DNA of 64,000 nt, taken from DATKQD01 sp050695655 (GTDB lineage Bacteria > Chloroflexota > JAJPGV01). The notes below the pieces were generated by a model. That model was given only the letters and a program-made list of their open reading frames with translations. It searched no databases and had not been told where the DNA came from. Positions 32,169 through 41,239 of the stretch are shown piece after piece. The stretch lies in contig JBOGTU010000077.1 in the NCBI GenBank assembly GCA_050695655.1, forward strand, positions 1 to 64,000, given 5' to 3'. The first letter of the stretch is position 1. Every line of letters begins with the position of its first letter. The translations under genes were made by a program, and so were the position numbers.

Positions 32169-33302
32169 TCAGCTGGGGCGCGAGATGCCCACAGGCCGGG
32201 CACGCTCGTGCAGGCGGCGGCGCGCCCACAGATCCACCTCAAGGATGTCGCCCAGGGTTGGGCTGGGCAGGCTTTCATGCTCGGTGAGCAGCTCCTCCAC
32301 CAGGCGCGGGATGTCCAGAAAGCCGATCTGCTCCTCCAGGAACAGCTGCACCGCCTCTTCATCCGCCGCCGCCAGCACTGTGGGGTAGGTTCCGCCGCGG
32401 GTGCCGGCCTCCTTGGCCAGGCGCAGGCAAGGGAAGCGGCCGGCATCCACCTCCTCGAACGTGAGGTCGCGCGCGGCTACCTCCAGGCGCGGACTGCTGA
32501 GCGGCAGCCGCCGCGGATAGGCAATGGCGTAGGCAATGGGCACGCGCATGTCAGGCACGCCCAGCTGCGCCTTGATGGACCCGTCCACAAACTCCACCAT
32601 GGAGTGCACGATGGACTGCGGATGAATCACGGCATCCACGCGCGAGAGGGGCAGGTCGAACAGGTGGCGCGCCTCCAGCAGCTCCAGCCCCTTGTTCATG
32701 AGCGTGGCGGAATCAATCGTGATCTTGCGGCCCATCACCCAGTTGGGGTGCTTGAGCGCTTCGGCCGGGGTCACGCCGGCGAAGCGCTCAATCGGCAGGG
32801 TGCGGAAGGGCCCGCCCGAGGCGGTGAGCAGCAGCCGTTGGACGCTCTCGGAGCTCTCGCCAGCCAGGCACTGCCAGATGGCGCTGTGCTCGCTATCGAT
32901 GGGGTACACGCGTGCGCCGGTGGCCTTGGCCTGCCGCATCACCAGGTCGCCGGCCATGATCAGCGTTTCCTTGTTGGCGAGCGCCACATCCGTGCCGTGG
33001 GCCAGCGCGGCCAGCGTGGGCTCGAACCCCACCTTGCCCGAAGTGCCTACCACCACCAGGTCCAGGTCGTCGCGCTGAGCCAGAGCCTTCAGCTCCTCGG
33101 CAGACGTAGCCACCACGGCCGGCCGAAAGCGCTGAGTCTGCTGCTCCAACAGCGCCGAGAAGCGTGACGCCGCCAGCCCCACAACCTGGAATTGGTCGGG
33201 AAACTGGCTCACCACATCCAGCGTCTGCGTGCCGATGGAGCCGGTGCTGCCAAGGATTGCCAGTCGCTTGGGCTTGCCCTCGGCCAGACCCTCATTTGTC
33301 AC
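32169..33302 (-). CDS. dxr: 1-deoxy-D-xylulose 5-phosphate reductoisomerase
   Basis: 377 residues from GTG 33302. Second step of the MEP isoprenoid pathway. NADPH site LAILGSTGSIGTQTLDVV, then ALANKETLIMAGDLV, PIDSEHSAIWQCL (metal and substrate), LTASGGPFR, HPNWVMGRKITIDSATLMNKGLE. A longer upstream reading overlaps cdsA and is rejected; GGGGTGA before the GTG may serve as ribosome binding site. Last gene of the rpsB operon, consistent with uppS and cdsA using isoprenoid and lipid precursors. Confidence 0.95.
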   Translation of the reverse strand: MTNEGLAEGKPKRLAILGSTGSIGTQTLDVVSQFPDQFQVVGLAASRFSALLEQQTQRFRPAVVATSAEELKALAQRDDLDLVVVGTSGKVGFEPTLAALAHGTDVALANKETLIMAGDLVMRQAKATGARVYPIDSEHSAIWQCLAGESSESVQRLLLTASGGPFRTLPIERFAGVTPAEALKHPNWVMGRKITIDSATLMNKGLELLEARHLFDLPLSRVDAVIHPQSIVHSMVEFVDGSIKAQLGVPDMRVPIAYAIAYPRRLPLSSPRLEVAARDLTFEEVDAGRFPCLRLAKEAGTRGGTYPTVLAAADEEAVQLFLEEQIGFLDIPRLVEELLTEHESLPSPTLGDILEVDLWARRRLHERARPVGISRPS

Positions 33303-33337
33303 GCTGCTTTCACCCCACTCACCGGCCCCGAGGGCGC

Positions 33338-34123
33338 TTAATGCCCGGCTATCAGGTGGAAATAGTAGACGCCGATGCTGGAAAAGATGAGTCCGTCGAT
33401 GCGGTCCAAGACGCCGCCGTGGCCCGGCAGCAGACTGCTCATGTCCTTGAGCCGCGCCTGTCGTTTCATGAGTGATTCCACCAGATCGCCCAGCTGGGCC
33501 AGCACAGCAATCAACAGGCCTAACCCCAATGCCAGAGGAATGCTGAGGTGCAGCAGCCGTACCAGGCTGAGCGCGGCGGCCATGGCTACGATTGCTCCGC
33601 CGGCGGTGCCCTCCCACGTCTTACCCGGGCTCACCGCGGGAAACAGGCGGTGCCGGCCCCAGGCGCGGCCCACGAGATAGGCGCCGGTGTCAAACACCCA
33701 GGTGCCGATAAGCGCGGCACCCATCCACTGGAGGCCGTTGGGGCCCTGCCGCAGCAGGATGGTGTAGCCGAGCAGAAAGCCGCTGTACAGCGCGGCAGAG
33801 GTGGTGAGCGCCCAGCGCTCGAAGGCGGCGGCCTGGCGGTGGTTCACCAGCAGCAGCAGGAGCGACAGCGCCAGCACGGGCCCCACGAGCAGGAAATACT
33901 GCTGCGTGGGCATCCAGTCCGCCCCCACCAGGAAGGCGAACACAATGAAGGGGCCCACCCAGGGCAGGGGCGCGCGCTCCAGTTTGAGCAGCAGGTTCAA
34001 GATTTCCGCGGTGGCGGCAATGGCCAAAATGGCGATCCAGAGGACGAACTCCCAATCGCCAAGCCACAAAAAGGCCAAATTCAACGGCACCCAGGCAACG
34101 GCGGTGGCGACGCGAAGCTTCAT
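33338..34123 (-). CDS. cdsA: Phosphatidate cytidylyltransferase
   Basis: 261 residues, about eight membrane helices. Makes CDP-diacylglycerol. The C-terminal family signature is complete: SLMKRQARLKDMSSLLPGHG followed by GVLDRIDG. Upstream landmarks are GTWVFDTGAYLVGR and SPGKTWEGT. Confidence 0.95.
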   Translation of the reverse strand: MKLRVATAVAWVPLNLAFLWLGDWEFVLWIAILAIAATAEILNLLLKLERAPLPWVGPFIVFAFLVGADWMPTQQYFLLVGPVLALSLLLLLVNHRQAAAFERWALTTSAALYSGFLLGYTILLRQGPNGLQWMGAALIGTWVFDTGAYLVGRAWGRHRLFPAVSPGKTWEGTAGGAIVAMAAALSLVRLLHLSIPLALGLGLLIAVLAQLGDLVESLMKRQARLKDMSSLLPGHGGVLDRIDGLIFSSIGVYYFHLIAGH

Positions 34124-34148
34124 GCGGACGCTGGCGGGCAGCGGTGGG

Positions 34149-34892
34149 TCAGCGCGCGAGGCCGCCGAACTTGCGGTTGCGCTGGCTGTAGCTGCGGATA
34201 GCCTCCTCGAAATCCTCCTTCCCGAAGTCCGGCCAGTAGGTGGGTGTGGAGTAGTACTCGCTGTACGCCGCTTGCCAGATGAGGAAATTGCTCAGGCGCA
34301 TTTCGCCAGCCGTGCGAATCACGAGATCCGGATCGGGCAGCTCGGCCGTGTAGAGGTAGCGGCTGAACAGCTCTTCCGTCACCAGGTTGGGATCCACCTG
34401 GTCACGCAGCATGCGCTTGGTGGCGTCCAGTATCTCCGCGCGGCCGCCGTAATTGAAGGCGACGTTGAGCTTGAGGCCGTCGTTCCCGGCGCTCTCTTCC
34501 ACCACCGCCTGGATTTCGCGCCACAAGCGGTGGGGCACGCGGCCCATCTGGCCCATGACGTGCAGCTGGATGTTGTTCTCCAGGATGGTGGCCCTCTCCT
34601 TGCGCACCGTCTCGCCAAAGATGCGCATGAGCGCCTGCACTTCCCAGCCGGGGCGAGCCCAGTTCTCGGTGGAGAAGGCGTAGATAGTGAGCACGGCCAC
34701 ACCCAACGCGTGCGCCGTTTCGGAGATGGGGCGGATGTTCTTGGTGCCCGCCTCGTGCCCCATGGCCCGCGGCAGCCCGCGTGCCTGAGCCCAGCGGCCG
34801 TTGCCATCCATGATGATGCCCACATGTCGCGGCACGTGCAGGCCGGCATCCCTTCCCGGCGGCCGCTGAGCTACGGTTTCCGCCGCTGTCAC
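34149..34892 (-). CDS. uppS: Undecaprenyl diphosphate synthase (cis-prenyltransferase)
   Basis: 247 residues. Extends FPP with isopentenyl units to the C55 carrier for peptidoglycan. Catalytic MDGNGRWAQARG at ~28, LTIYAFSTENWARP, and the C-terminal DLVIRTAGEMRLSNFLIWQ; the common RTSGE reads RTAGE here. Eight nt after frr. Confidence 0.95.
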   Translation of the reverse strand: MTAAETVAQRPPGRDAGLHVPRHVGIIMDGNGRWAQARGLPRAMGHEAGTKNIRPISETAHALGVAVLTIYAFSTENWARPGWEVQALMRIFGETVRKERATILENNIQLHVMGQMGRVPHRLWREIQAVVEESAGNDGLKLNVAFNYGGRAEILDATKRMLRDQVDPNLVTEELFSRYLYTAELPDPDLVIRTAGEMRLSNFLIWQAAYSEYYSTPTYWPDFGKEDFEEAIRSYSQRNRKFGGLAR

Positions 34893-34900
34893 CGGAGCGA

Positions 34901-35455
34901 TTACACCTCCATAACCTCGGCCTCCTTGGTGTGGCCGAGGTCGTCTATGTCTTTGATCCAGCGGTCGGTGAGCTTCTGCAGCCGTTCCTGGGCACGCTTG
35001 TCATCGTCGGCGGAGAGGGTTTTGGCCTTCTCCAGCTCCTTGAGATGGTCGTTCGCTTCGCGCCGGATGTTGCGCACGGCCACGCGGCCATCCTCCAATT
35101 GCTTGCGGACCATCTTCACCAGGTCTTTGCGGCGCTCTTCGGTGAGGCGCGGCACCGCCAGGCGAATCACCTGGCCATCGTTGTTGGGGGTCATGCCCAG
35201 GTCCGACTTGAGGATGGCTTTTTCGATGCTGGCCATGGCGTTGCGGTCGTACGGCTGAATCACCACGCTGCGCGGCTCCGGGACAGAGATGTTGGCCAGC
35301 TGGCGCAGCGCGGTTGCGGTGCCGTAGTAGTCTACGTGCAGGTGCTCCACCAGGCCTGGTGAGGCGCGGCCGGTGCGAATGGACGAGAGCTCCTTGCGCA
35401 GCACATCCAGGGAGGCTTGCATTTTGGCTTCGGCCCGGGTGACCACGTCATCCAA
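34901..35455 (-). CDS. frr: Ribosome recycling factor
   Basis: 184 residues, full length. SSIRTGRASPGLVEHLHVDY, SVVIQPYDRNAMASIEKAI, GQVIRLAVPRLTEERR and RNIRREANDHLK are characteristic. Overlaps the end of pyrH by 8 nt. Confidence 0.96.
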   Translation of the reverse strand: MDDVVTRAEAKMQASLDVLRKELSSIRTGRASPGLVEHLHVDYYGTATALRQLANISVPEPRSVVIQPYDRNAMASIEKAILKSDLGMTPNNDGQVIRLAVPRLTEERRKDLVKMVRKQLEDGRVAVRNIRREANDHLKELEKAKTLSADDDKRAQERLQKLTDRWIKDIDDLGHTKEAEVMEV

Positions 35456-36191
35456 CGAGCTGTGCCTCCTCCGCTACCAGCGTACCGATGCCCGCTTCGC
35501 CCATCACGATGCGGCGGAGGTTGTCATCGCCCGGCAGGTCAAACACGATGATCGGAAGGTGATGCTCGCCACACAGAGTGATGGCCGTTTTATCCATGAC
35601 CCCGAGATCGCGGTTGATGAATTCAATGTAGCTCAGCTGGCTGAGCTTTTTCGCCTGTGCGTTGCGGCGCGGGTCCGCATCGTAAATGCCATCCACGCCA
35701 AACTTGGTCATCAGCAGCACATCCGCCTCAATCTCCAGCGCCCGCAGCGCACCGGCGGTATCCGTGCTCACGAAGGGGTTGCCTGTGCCGGCGGCGAAGA
35801 TCACCACCCGCCCCTGCTCCAGGTGGCGGATGGCGCGCCGGCGGATGTATGGCTCGGCCACGGAGGCCATGGGTATGGCGGACTGCACGCGTGTGGGCAC
35901 GTCGATCTTCTCCAGTGCGTCCTGCAGGGCCATGGCGTTCATCACGGTGGCGAGCATGCCCATGTAATCCGCTTGGGAGCGGTCCATGCCCACCTCGCTC
36001 GCGGCACGACCGCGCCAGATGTTGCCACCACCCACCACCACGGCAATGTCGATGCCTAGAGCCTTGGCGTTTTTGATCTGCCCGGCCACCATTTGAACAG
36101 CCGTCCAGTCAAGGATGTCGTGGCTGCCCCTGAATGCCTCGCCGCCTTGCTTGAGCAGAATGCGCCGGTAGCGGGGCGCAGCGTTTGGCAC
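35448..36191 (-). CDS. pyrH: UMP kinase
   Basis: 247 residues. RILLKQGGEAFRG (usually KxSGE; here KQGGE), AVVVGGGNIWRGRAASEVG, DYMGMLATVMNAMAL, VIFAAGTGNPFVSTDTAGAL and MTKFGVDGIYDADPRRNAQA identify the bacterial hexameric UMP kinase. Between tsf and frr, the normal order. Confidence 0.96.
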   Translation of the reverse strand: MPNAAPRYRRILLKQGGEAFRGSHDILDWTAVQMVAGQIKNAKALGIDIAVVVGGGNIWRGRAASEVGMDRSQADYMGMLATVMNAMALQDALEKIDVPTRVQSAIPMASVAEPYIRRRAIRHLEQGRVVIFAAGTGNPFVSTDTAGALRALEIEADVLLMTKFGVDGIYDADPRRNAQAKKLSQLSYIEFINRDLGVMDKTAITLCGEHHLPIIVFDLPGDDNLRRIVMGEAGIGTLVAEEAQLVG

Positions 36192-36202
36192 AGGCGCGGC
36201 CG

Positions 36203-36799
36203 CTAGCGCCCCAGCTCGAACCGGGCGAAGCGCCGGATGCGGATGGGCTCGCCGAACTTGCCGCTCTTCTCTTTGACCAGGTCCTCGATGGTGCGCGAAG
36301 GATCCTTGATGTGCGGCTGCTTCAGCAGCACCACCTCCTGGAGCTGCTTCTCGAGCCGCCCCTGGATCATCCTGTCCTGGATATCCGCCGGCTTGCCGGC
36401 CAGGTCGCCATCGGCTCGGAGCCGTGCACGCTGCTGCTCTACCCAGGCAGGATCTAGGTCCTCCATGCTCACCGCCAGCGGGTTGGCCGCGGCGATCTGC
36501 AGGGCAATCTCGTGCACCAACTCCTTGAACTCGCCGTTGCGCGCCACGAAGTCCGTGCCGCAGTTCACTTCCACCAGTACGCCAATGTTGCCCACACCAT
36601 GCACGTAGGCATCCACCAGGCCCTGGCTGGCTTCGCGCTCAGAAAGCTTGTCGGCGCGCTCCAGGCCCTTGCGGACGATGACGGACTTGGCCTTCTCCAG
36701 GTCGCCCGAGGTTTCCAGCAGCGCCTTGCGGCAGTCCATCACGCCGGCACCGGTCGCCTCCCGCAGATCCTTGATCAGCGTTGCCGAAATGTCAGCCAC
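36203..36799 (-). CDS. tsf: Translation elongation factor Ts
   Basis: 198 residues from GTG 36799 with AAAGGGG upstream. The conserved start LIKDLREATGAGVMDCRKAL and NCGTDFVARN are clear. This is the short form of EF-Ts (about 200 rather than 280-300 residues), as in several deep-branching phyla. Confidence 0.96.
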   Translation of the reverse strand: MADISATLIKDLREATGAGVMDCRKALLETSGDLEKAKSVIVRKGLERADKLSEREASQGLVDAYVHGVGNIGVLVEVNCGTDFVARNGEFKELVHEIALQIAAANPLAVSMEDLDPAWVEQQRARLRADGDLAGKPADIQDRMIQGRLEKQLQEVVLLKQPHIKDPSRTIEDLVKEKSGKFGEPIRIRRFARFELGR

Positions 36800-36826
36800 G
36801 TGTCCCCTTTATTCCTCATCGTTTTC

Positions 36827-36877
36827 GGCCGGGCACGGCGGACCCGGCCCTCAAAGCTGGCGGCCTGGCTTCCAGCT
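36827..36877 (-). promoter_or_regulatory. Two hairpins in the rpsB-tsf intercistronic region
   Basis: GGCCGGG-N9-CCCGGCC (36827-36849) and AGCTGG-N11-CCAGCT (36855-36877). No T run follows, so attenuation or RNA processing is more likely than full termination. Confidence 0.4.
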
Positions 36878-36878
36878 T

Positions 36879-37715
36879 CTATTCGGCAGCGGCGGCCACT
36901 GGCTCCGCGTAGCCCTCGGCCGGCGGCACGTATTCGTCGCCCGGCTCGGCCACGTATTCGCCCGCATTCTGGTACTCCTCGTAGGCCGCCGCGATCTCGG
37001 CCTCCGCCTCTTCCTCCTTGCGCATGGCCTCGGCTTCGGCCTGGCCTTCGAGCACCGCGTCGGCGATCTTGGAGGTGAGCAGCTTCACCGCGCGAATAGC
37101 ATCGTCGTTGGCGGGAATGCCCCACTGGATCTCGTCCGGATCGCAGTTAGTATCCAGAAGCGACACGATCGGGATGCCGAGGCGGTTCGCCTCCTTTACG
37201 GCGATGTGCTCCTTGCGCGTATCGATGACGAACAACATGGACGGCAGCCGCTTCATCTGCCGCACCCCGCCCAGGATGCGATTCAGTTTGGACATCTCGT
37301 CCTGCAGCTTGAGCGTTTCCTTCTTGGTGAGCAAGTCGAACTCGCCCTTGGCTTTGCGCTCCTCCAGCTCGGTAAGGCGCCGCAACCGCTGCTGTATGGT
37401 CTGGAAATTGGTGAGCATGCCACCCAGCCAGCGCTGGTTCACGAAGAACATGCCGCAGCGTTGCGCTTCGTCCTGCACCGACTCCTGTGCCTGCTTTTTG
37501 GTGCCCACGAAGAGCACCGTCTCGCCGTTGCGCGCCTGCTCCTTCACGTGGTTGTAGGCCTGGGTGAGCTTGGTCACCGTTTGTTGCAGGTCGATGATGT
37601 GGATGCCATTGCGCTCGGTGAAGATGTAGCTCTTCATCTTGGGGTTCCAGCGCTTGGTTTGGTGCCCAAAGTGCACCCCTGCTTCCAGCAGCAGCTTCAT
37701 GGAGACGATAGCCAT
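36879..37715 (-). CDS. rpsB: 30S ribosomal protein S2
   Basis: 278 residues from ATG 37715 (MAIVSMKLLLEAGVHFGHQT) with GGAG 12 nt upstream. RWNPKMKSYIFTERNGIHII, NQRWLGGMLTNFQTI and GIPIVSLLDTNCDPD are standard. The last ~45 residues form an acidic Glu/Ala/Tyr-rich tail beyond the usual S2 length. Confidence 0.95.
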   Translation of the reverse strand: MAIVSMKLLLEAGVHFGHQTKRWNPKMKSYIFTERNGIHIIDLQQTVTKLTQAYNHVKEQARNGETVLFVGTKKQAQESVQDEAQRCGMFFVNQRWLGGMLTNFQTIQQRLRRLTELEERKAKGEFDLLTKKETLKLQDEMSKLNRILGGVRQMKRLPSMLFVIDTRKEHIAVKEANRLGIPIVSLLDTNCDPDEIQWGIPANDDAIRAVKLLTSKIADAVLEGQAEAEAMRKEEEAEAEIAAAYEEYQNAGEYVAEPGDEYVPPAEGYAEPVAAAAE

Positions 37716-37823
37716 AGGTTTGCTTACTCCTGTGTGTTTAACCTCCGCCCTTGGCGCCGGCACCCCGTGAGGCACGCCCCGGCAGCCAGTGGTTGGGCGT
37801 GTGTACTTCGACTACGCAGTATA
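37716..37823 (-). promoter_or_regulatory. rpsB promoter and ~90-nt structured leader
   Basis: TATACT (37823-37818) lies in the last codons of the upstream COG4705 gene. The leader that follows is GC-rich with inverted repeats and ends in AGGAGTAAGCAAACC before the ATG. Length and position fit an S2 autoregulatory leader, which is a hypothesis. Confidence 0.4.
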
Positions 37824-38609
37824 GCGCTGGGCCGCTGGCTTCCCCGCGACGTCCACACGCGTGATGGTGAGGAAGGCGACGGCGACGACAATGAGCAGCG
37901 ACAGGACGGGAGCAACCCGCTGGTCGCCCCAGCCCAGGCCGCCCAGATATGGCTTGCCGGTCCAATCCGCGAAGGTGGCGCCCAGCGGGCGGGTGATGAC
38001 ATAGGCGCACCAGAACGCGAACACCGCGTTGATGCGCAGGTAGCGGAAGCCCAGCGCCGGCAGCGCAATGAGCACCACGAACAGGACCAGCGAAGGAAAG
38101 TACCCCAGGCCCAGCGTGGCCGCGGTAAGGTCACCCGCGGCGGTGCCCAGTGCGAACGTGGCCATCACCGTCGCCCAGTAAAAGAGCTCGCGCCGCCCAC
38201 CGGTGATGGTGTGGATAGAGAGCGATTTCTCGCTGGCGTACCAGATGGCGAAGACGATCGCTAATATCGCCGCGAAAAAGATGGACGACGCCAAGTAGGG
38301 GACACCCAGCACCACGTGCAGTACGTCGGCTGCCATGGTGCCGAACACCGCGACCATGGCTACCGCCAGCCAGTAAATCCAGGGCACGTAGCGGCGTACC
38401 GCGAGCTGCAGCGCCAGCGCCACCGCCAGCGCTACGCAGCCCAGCACCACCGCCACGTACGGGTTGATCTGATAGACGAGGTAGTCGGATGTGGATTCGC
38501 CCATGGCCGTGGTGAGCAGCTTGACGATCCAGAAGTACGCGGTCACCTCGGGCACCTTGCGCAGCGCCCCCGCCGCCAGCCCGCGCGACACACCCAATTC
38601 TCCCGCCAT
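37812..38609 (-). CDS. COG4705-type membrane protein
   Basis: 265 residues from ATG 38609 with GGTGAGGAAG upstream. About eight membrane helices arranged as a duplication. The repeat hallmark is KVPEVTAYFWIVKLLTTAMG and ESTSDYLV near residue 20 and a similar block around YWATVMATFALGTAAGDLTA. Family function is unknown. Its 3' end carries the rpsB -10 box. Confidence 0.8.
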   Translation of the reverse strand: MAGELGVSRGLAAGALRKVPEVTAYFWIVKLLTTAMGESTSDYLVYQINPYVAVVLGCVALAVALALQLAVRRYVPWIYWLAVAMVAVFGTMAADVLHVVLGVPYLASSIFFAAILAIVFAIWYASEKSLSIHTITGGRRELFYWATVMATFALGTAAGDLTAATLGLGYFPSLVLFVVLIALPALGFRYLRINAVFAFWCAYVITRPLGATFADWTGKPYLGGLGWGDQRVAPVLSLLIVVAVAFLTITRVDVAGKPAAQRYTA

Positions 38610-38670
38610 GATCTTCCTCACCCTGAAGAAACGGGCCGCCAGCCGATGGCGAATGGCTCGACGAGCACCC

Positions 38671-40167
38671 TCACAGAATGTACTTGCCCAGATCCTGATC
38701 CTTCAGCAGGTCAGCGAGCCGCGCCTGCACATACGGGCGGTCCACCACAATGGTCTCGTCGGCGTGGTTGGCGGCGCCGAAGGACAGCTCCTCCAGCACG
38801 CGCTCCATCACTGTGTTCAGTCGCCGCGCGCCGATGTTCTCATGGCGCTCGTTGGCCAGCACCGCCACGTGCGCAATCTCCTCCAGACCATCGTCGCTGA
38901 ACTGCAGCGTCACCTGCTCCACGGAGAGCAGCGCCTGGTACTGACGCGTGAGGGCATTCTCCGGCTCACGCAGGATGCGCAGGAAGTCCGCCTCAGTGAG
39001 CGGGCTCAGCTCCACCCGCAGCGGGAAGCGGCCCTGCAACTCGGGGATGAGGTCGTTGGGCTTGGCGTTGTAGAAGGCGCCCGCGGCGATGAACAGCATG
39101 TGATCCGTTTTCACCGGCCCGTAGCGCGTCATCACCGTGGAACCCTCGATCACCGGCAGCAGGTCGCGCTGCACCCCTTCGCCCGAAACGTCCACGTTGG
39201 CCTCGTGGCCTACGCGCGCGATCTTGTCGATCTCGTCGATGAAGACGATGCCGTCCTCCTCTACGCGGCGGGTGGCGCTTTCCACGACGCCGTCCCAGTC
39301 CACCAGCTTGTTGGCCTCCTCCACCGTGAGGATGCGCCGTGCCTCTTTCACGGATACCTGCTTGGCCCGGCGGCGGCCCTGGCTGACCTGGCTCATGATC
39401 TCCTGGATGTTTTCCGTCACTTCTTCGGGCGTCATGCCGGATATGAACTCGAATACCGGCGGGAGGCCCTCATCGGAATCCGTCTCGATCTCAATGATCT
39501 GCTCTTCCAGGCGGCTGGCGCTGAGCGCAGCGGAGATGGCGCGGCGGCGCCGCCGGATGCGCGCCTGCTCGCGCTTGGCCGTGCTGGTGGCCTGACCTTC
39601 CGGCGTGGCAACCGGATCAGGCTCATTGATCGCGACAGCGCCGGCTTCAGTTGCCACACCAGCTTCATTTGCAGCGTTTACTTCGCTTGCGGCGCCGGCA
39701 TCGCTCGGCGCGTTGGATGCGGGGAGCTGGCGCTGCTTGGAGAGCAGCGCCGTGATGATGCGCTCCTCGGCCAGCGCCTGGGCGCGGTCCTGCACCTCGG
39801 CCGTCTTGGCCTCGTGCACCATGTTGACGGCCAGTTCCACGAGGTCGCGGATGATGGAATCCACATCGCGGCCCACGTAGCCCACCTCGGTGAACTTGGT
39901 GGCATCGGTCTTGAGGAAGGGTGCGCCGGCCAGCTTGGCCAAGCGCCGGGCCAGCTCGGTTTTCCCCACACCGGTGGGCCCGATCATGATCATGTTCTTG
40001 GGCATGATCTCGCCGGCCATCTCGTCCGGCAGCTGCCTGCGGCGGTAGCGGTTGCGCAGGGCAACGGCCAGCGCACGCTTAGCCTCGGACTGGCCCACCA
40101 CATAGCGATCCAGCTGCTCCACTATGCGCTGAGGCGTAAAAGCATCCGCCGAGGCTCTATCAGCCAT
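38671..40167 (-). CDS. hslU: HslU, ATPase subunit of HslVU protease
   Basis: 498 residues from ATG 40167, overlapping hslV by 8 nt. Clp/Hsp100 AAA+ unfoldase. PQRIVEQLDRYVVGQSEAKR, Walker A GPTGVGKT (63-70), TKFTEVGYVGRDVDS, Walker B GIVFIDEIDKI, HENIGARRLNTVMERVLEE and the C-terminal LGKYIL that docks into HslV. The I domain holds an extra ~50-residue Ala-rich acidic stretch (~150-200) not found in typical 440-450-residue HslU. Confidence 0.95.
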   Translation of the reverse strand: MADRASADAFTPQRIVEQLDRYVVGQSEAKRALAVALRNRYRRRQLPDEMAGEIMPKNMIMIGPTGVGKTELARRLAKLAGAPFLKTDATKFTEVGYVGRDVDSIIRDLVELAVNMVHEAKTAEVQDRAQALAEERIITALLSKQRQLPASNAPSDAGAASEVNAANEAGVATEAGAVAINEPDPVATPEGQATSTAKREQARIRRRRRAISAALSASRLEEQIIEIETDSDEGLPPVFEFISGMTPEEVTENIQEIMSQVSQGRRRAKQVSVKEARRILTVEEANKLVDWDGVVESATRRVEEDGIVFIDEIDKIARVGHEANVDVSGEGVQRDLLPVIEGSTVMTRYGPVKTDHMLFIAAGAFYNAKPNDLIPELQGRFPLRVELSPLTEADFLRILREPENALTRQYQALLSVEQVTLQFSDDGLEEIAHVAVLANERHENIGARRLNTVMERVLEELSFGAANHADETIVVDRPYVQARLADLLKDQDLGKYIL

Positions 40168-40717
40168 GGGAGTTGAGGACCTCAATGGAAATGTTGCGGT
40201 TGGTGTACACGCACAGTTGAGCCGCCGTTTCCAGGGCGATGCGGGCAATCTCGCTCGCCGGCAGCGACGAATGCGCGAGCAGTGCTATGGCGGCCGCTGT
40301 GGCATAGCCGCCGCCGGAGCCAATGGCGGCCACTTGATCGTCCGGCTCGATGACGTCGCCTTCACCGGAGAGCACCAACAAGTTGGAAGCGTCCGCCACC
40401 AGCAGCATGGCTTCCAGCCTGCGCAGAAAGCGATCGCCCCGCCATTCGCGCGTCAACTCAACAGCCGCGCGGCGGGTATTGCCGCCGTGCTGCTCCAGCT
40501 GGGCTTCGAACTTGTCGAACAGGGTGAGGGCATCTGCCACGGACCCGGCGAACCCTGCCAGCACCTGGCCGCGGTACAGCCGGCGCAGCTTTTTGGCGCC
40601 GTGCTTCATCACCATGTCGTTCACGGTTACTTGCCCGTCACCCGCCATGGCCACCTCTTCCCGAGCACGGACGGCCACAATTGTGGTGGCATGGATCCGC
40701 CCCCCGACCCCTACCAT
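40160..40717 (-). CDS. hslV: HslV, protease subunit of HslVU
   Basis: 185 residues. N-terminal-nucleophile threonine peptidase; the catalytic Thr lies in HATTIVAVR, so ~10 residues would be removed to expose it. AMAGDGQVTVNDMVMKHGAKK, RRLYRGQVLAGFAGSVADAL and AIGSGGGYATAAAIAL are diagnostic. ATG 40717 is preceded 6 nt upstream by TAAGCT. Confidence 0.95.
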   Translation of the reverse strand: MVGVGGRIHATTIVAVRAREEVAMAGDGQVTVNDMVMKHGAKKLRRLYRGQVLAGFAGSVADALTLFDKFEAQLEQHGGNTRRAAVELTREWRGDRFLRRLEAMLLVADASNLLVLSGEGDVIEPDDQVAAIGSGGGYATAAAIALLAHSSLPASEIARIALETAAQLCVYTNRNISIEVLNSHG

Positions 40718-40723
40718 GAATAG

Positions 40724-40729
40724 AGCTTA
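40724..40729 (-). promoter_or_regulatory. -10 box TAAGCT of hslVU
   Basis: TAAGCT ends 6 nt before ATG 40717; leaderless spacing. No clear -35 box. Confidence 0.4.
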
Positions 40730-40790
40730 GCGAAGGCTCCGGCCGGCACGTCCAGCAACATAGCCTGAACGGCGGCTGGCCGAGCAGGCG

Positions 40791-40820
40791 TTGACGCGAG
40801 CTTCGCGGGCGTGGTAGCGT
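40791..40820 (+). promoter_or_regulatory. Promoter TTGACG-N18-TAGCGT of the RidA gene
   Basis: -35 at 40791-40796, 18-nt spacer, -10 at 40815-40820, then 8 nt to GTG 40829. This is the same geometry as the promoter at 4039-4068 and fixes the start codon. Confidence 0.65.
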
Positions 40821-40828
40821 GGCTTCCC

Positions 40829-41239
40829 GTGCAGAGGCGTCAGGTTCGGGCGGGGCGAGTGCCCGTGGCGAGCTTCACCGAGGCGCCCGGCTCCCCCTTC
40901 TCGCTGGCCACCCAGTACGGCAATCTGCTCTTCTTCTCCAACCTGGGCCCGATCGATCAGGCCACGCGCACAGTGCCCACGCAGGACGTGCGGCAGCAGG
41001 TGCGCATCACCCTGAGCAATCTGCGTCAGGCGCTTGAGGGCGCCGGGTCCTCAATGCAGTGCGTGCTCAAGGTGAGCTGTTATCTGCGGAACGCGGCCGA
41101 TTTTACCGCCTATAACGAGGTCTATGCCGAGGTCTTCAAGGATGGCTTCCCCGCTCGCACCACCGTGATCGCCGCGCCGCCAAGAGCCGACGTGAGCGTG
41201 GCGATCGAGGCCGTCGCCTTCATCCCAGAGCCAGACTGA
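40829..41239 (+). CDS. RidA/YjgF family enamine/imine deaminase-like protein
   Basis: 136 residues from GTG 40829; GTG 40868 is an alternative. GNLLFFSNLGPID, QQVRITLSNLRQALEGAGSS, VLKVSCYLRNAADFTAYNEV and the substrate Arg in FPARTTVIAAP mark the family, which hydrolyses reactive enamines from amino-acid metabolism. The N-terminal GPYSQA-type motif is replaced by GSPFSLATQ, so it may be a RidA paralogue rather than canonical RidA. Confidence 0.85.
   Translation: MQRRQVRAGRVPVASFTEAPGSPFSLATQYGNLLFFSNLGPIDQATRTVPTQDVRQQVRITLSNLRQALEGAGSSMQCVLKVSCYLRNAADFTAYNEVYAEVFKDGFPARTTVIAAPPRADVSVAIEAVAFIPEPD

Noticed and set aside
33303..33617. A longer dxr product starting inside cdsA
   Set aside because: The extension is antisense-free but lies in a wrong frame of cdsA with no conserved residues; the GTG at 33302 gives the standard length and N-terminus.
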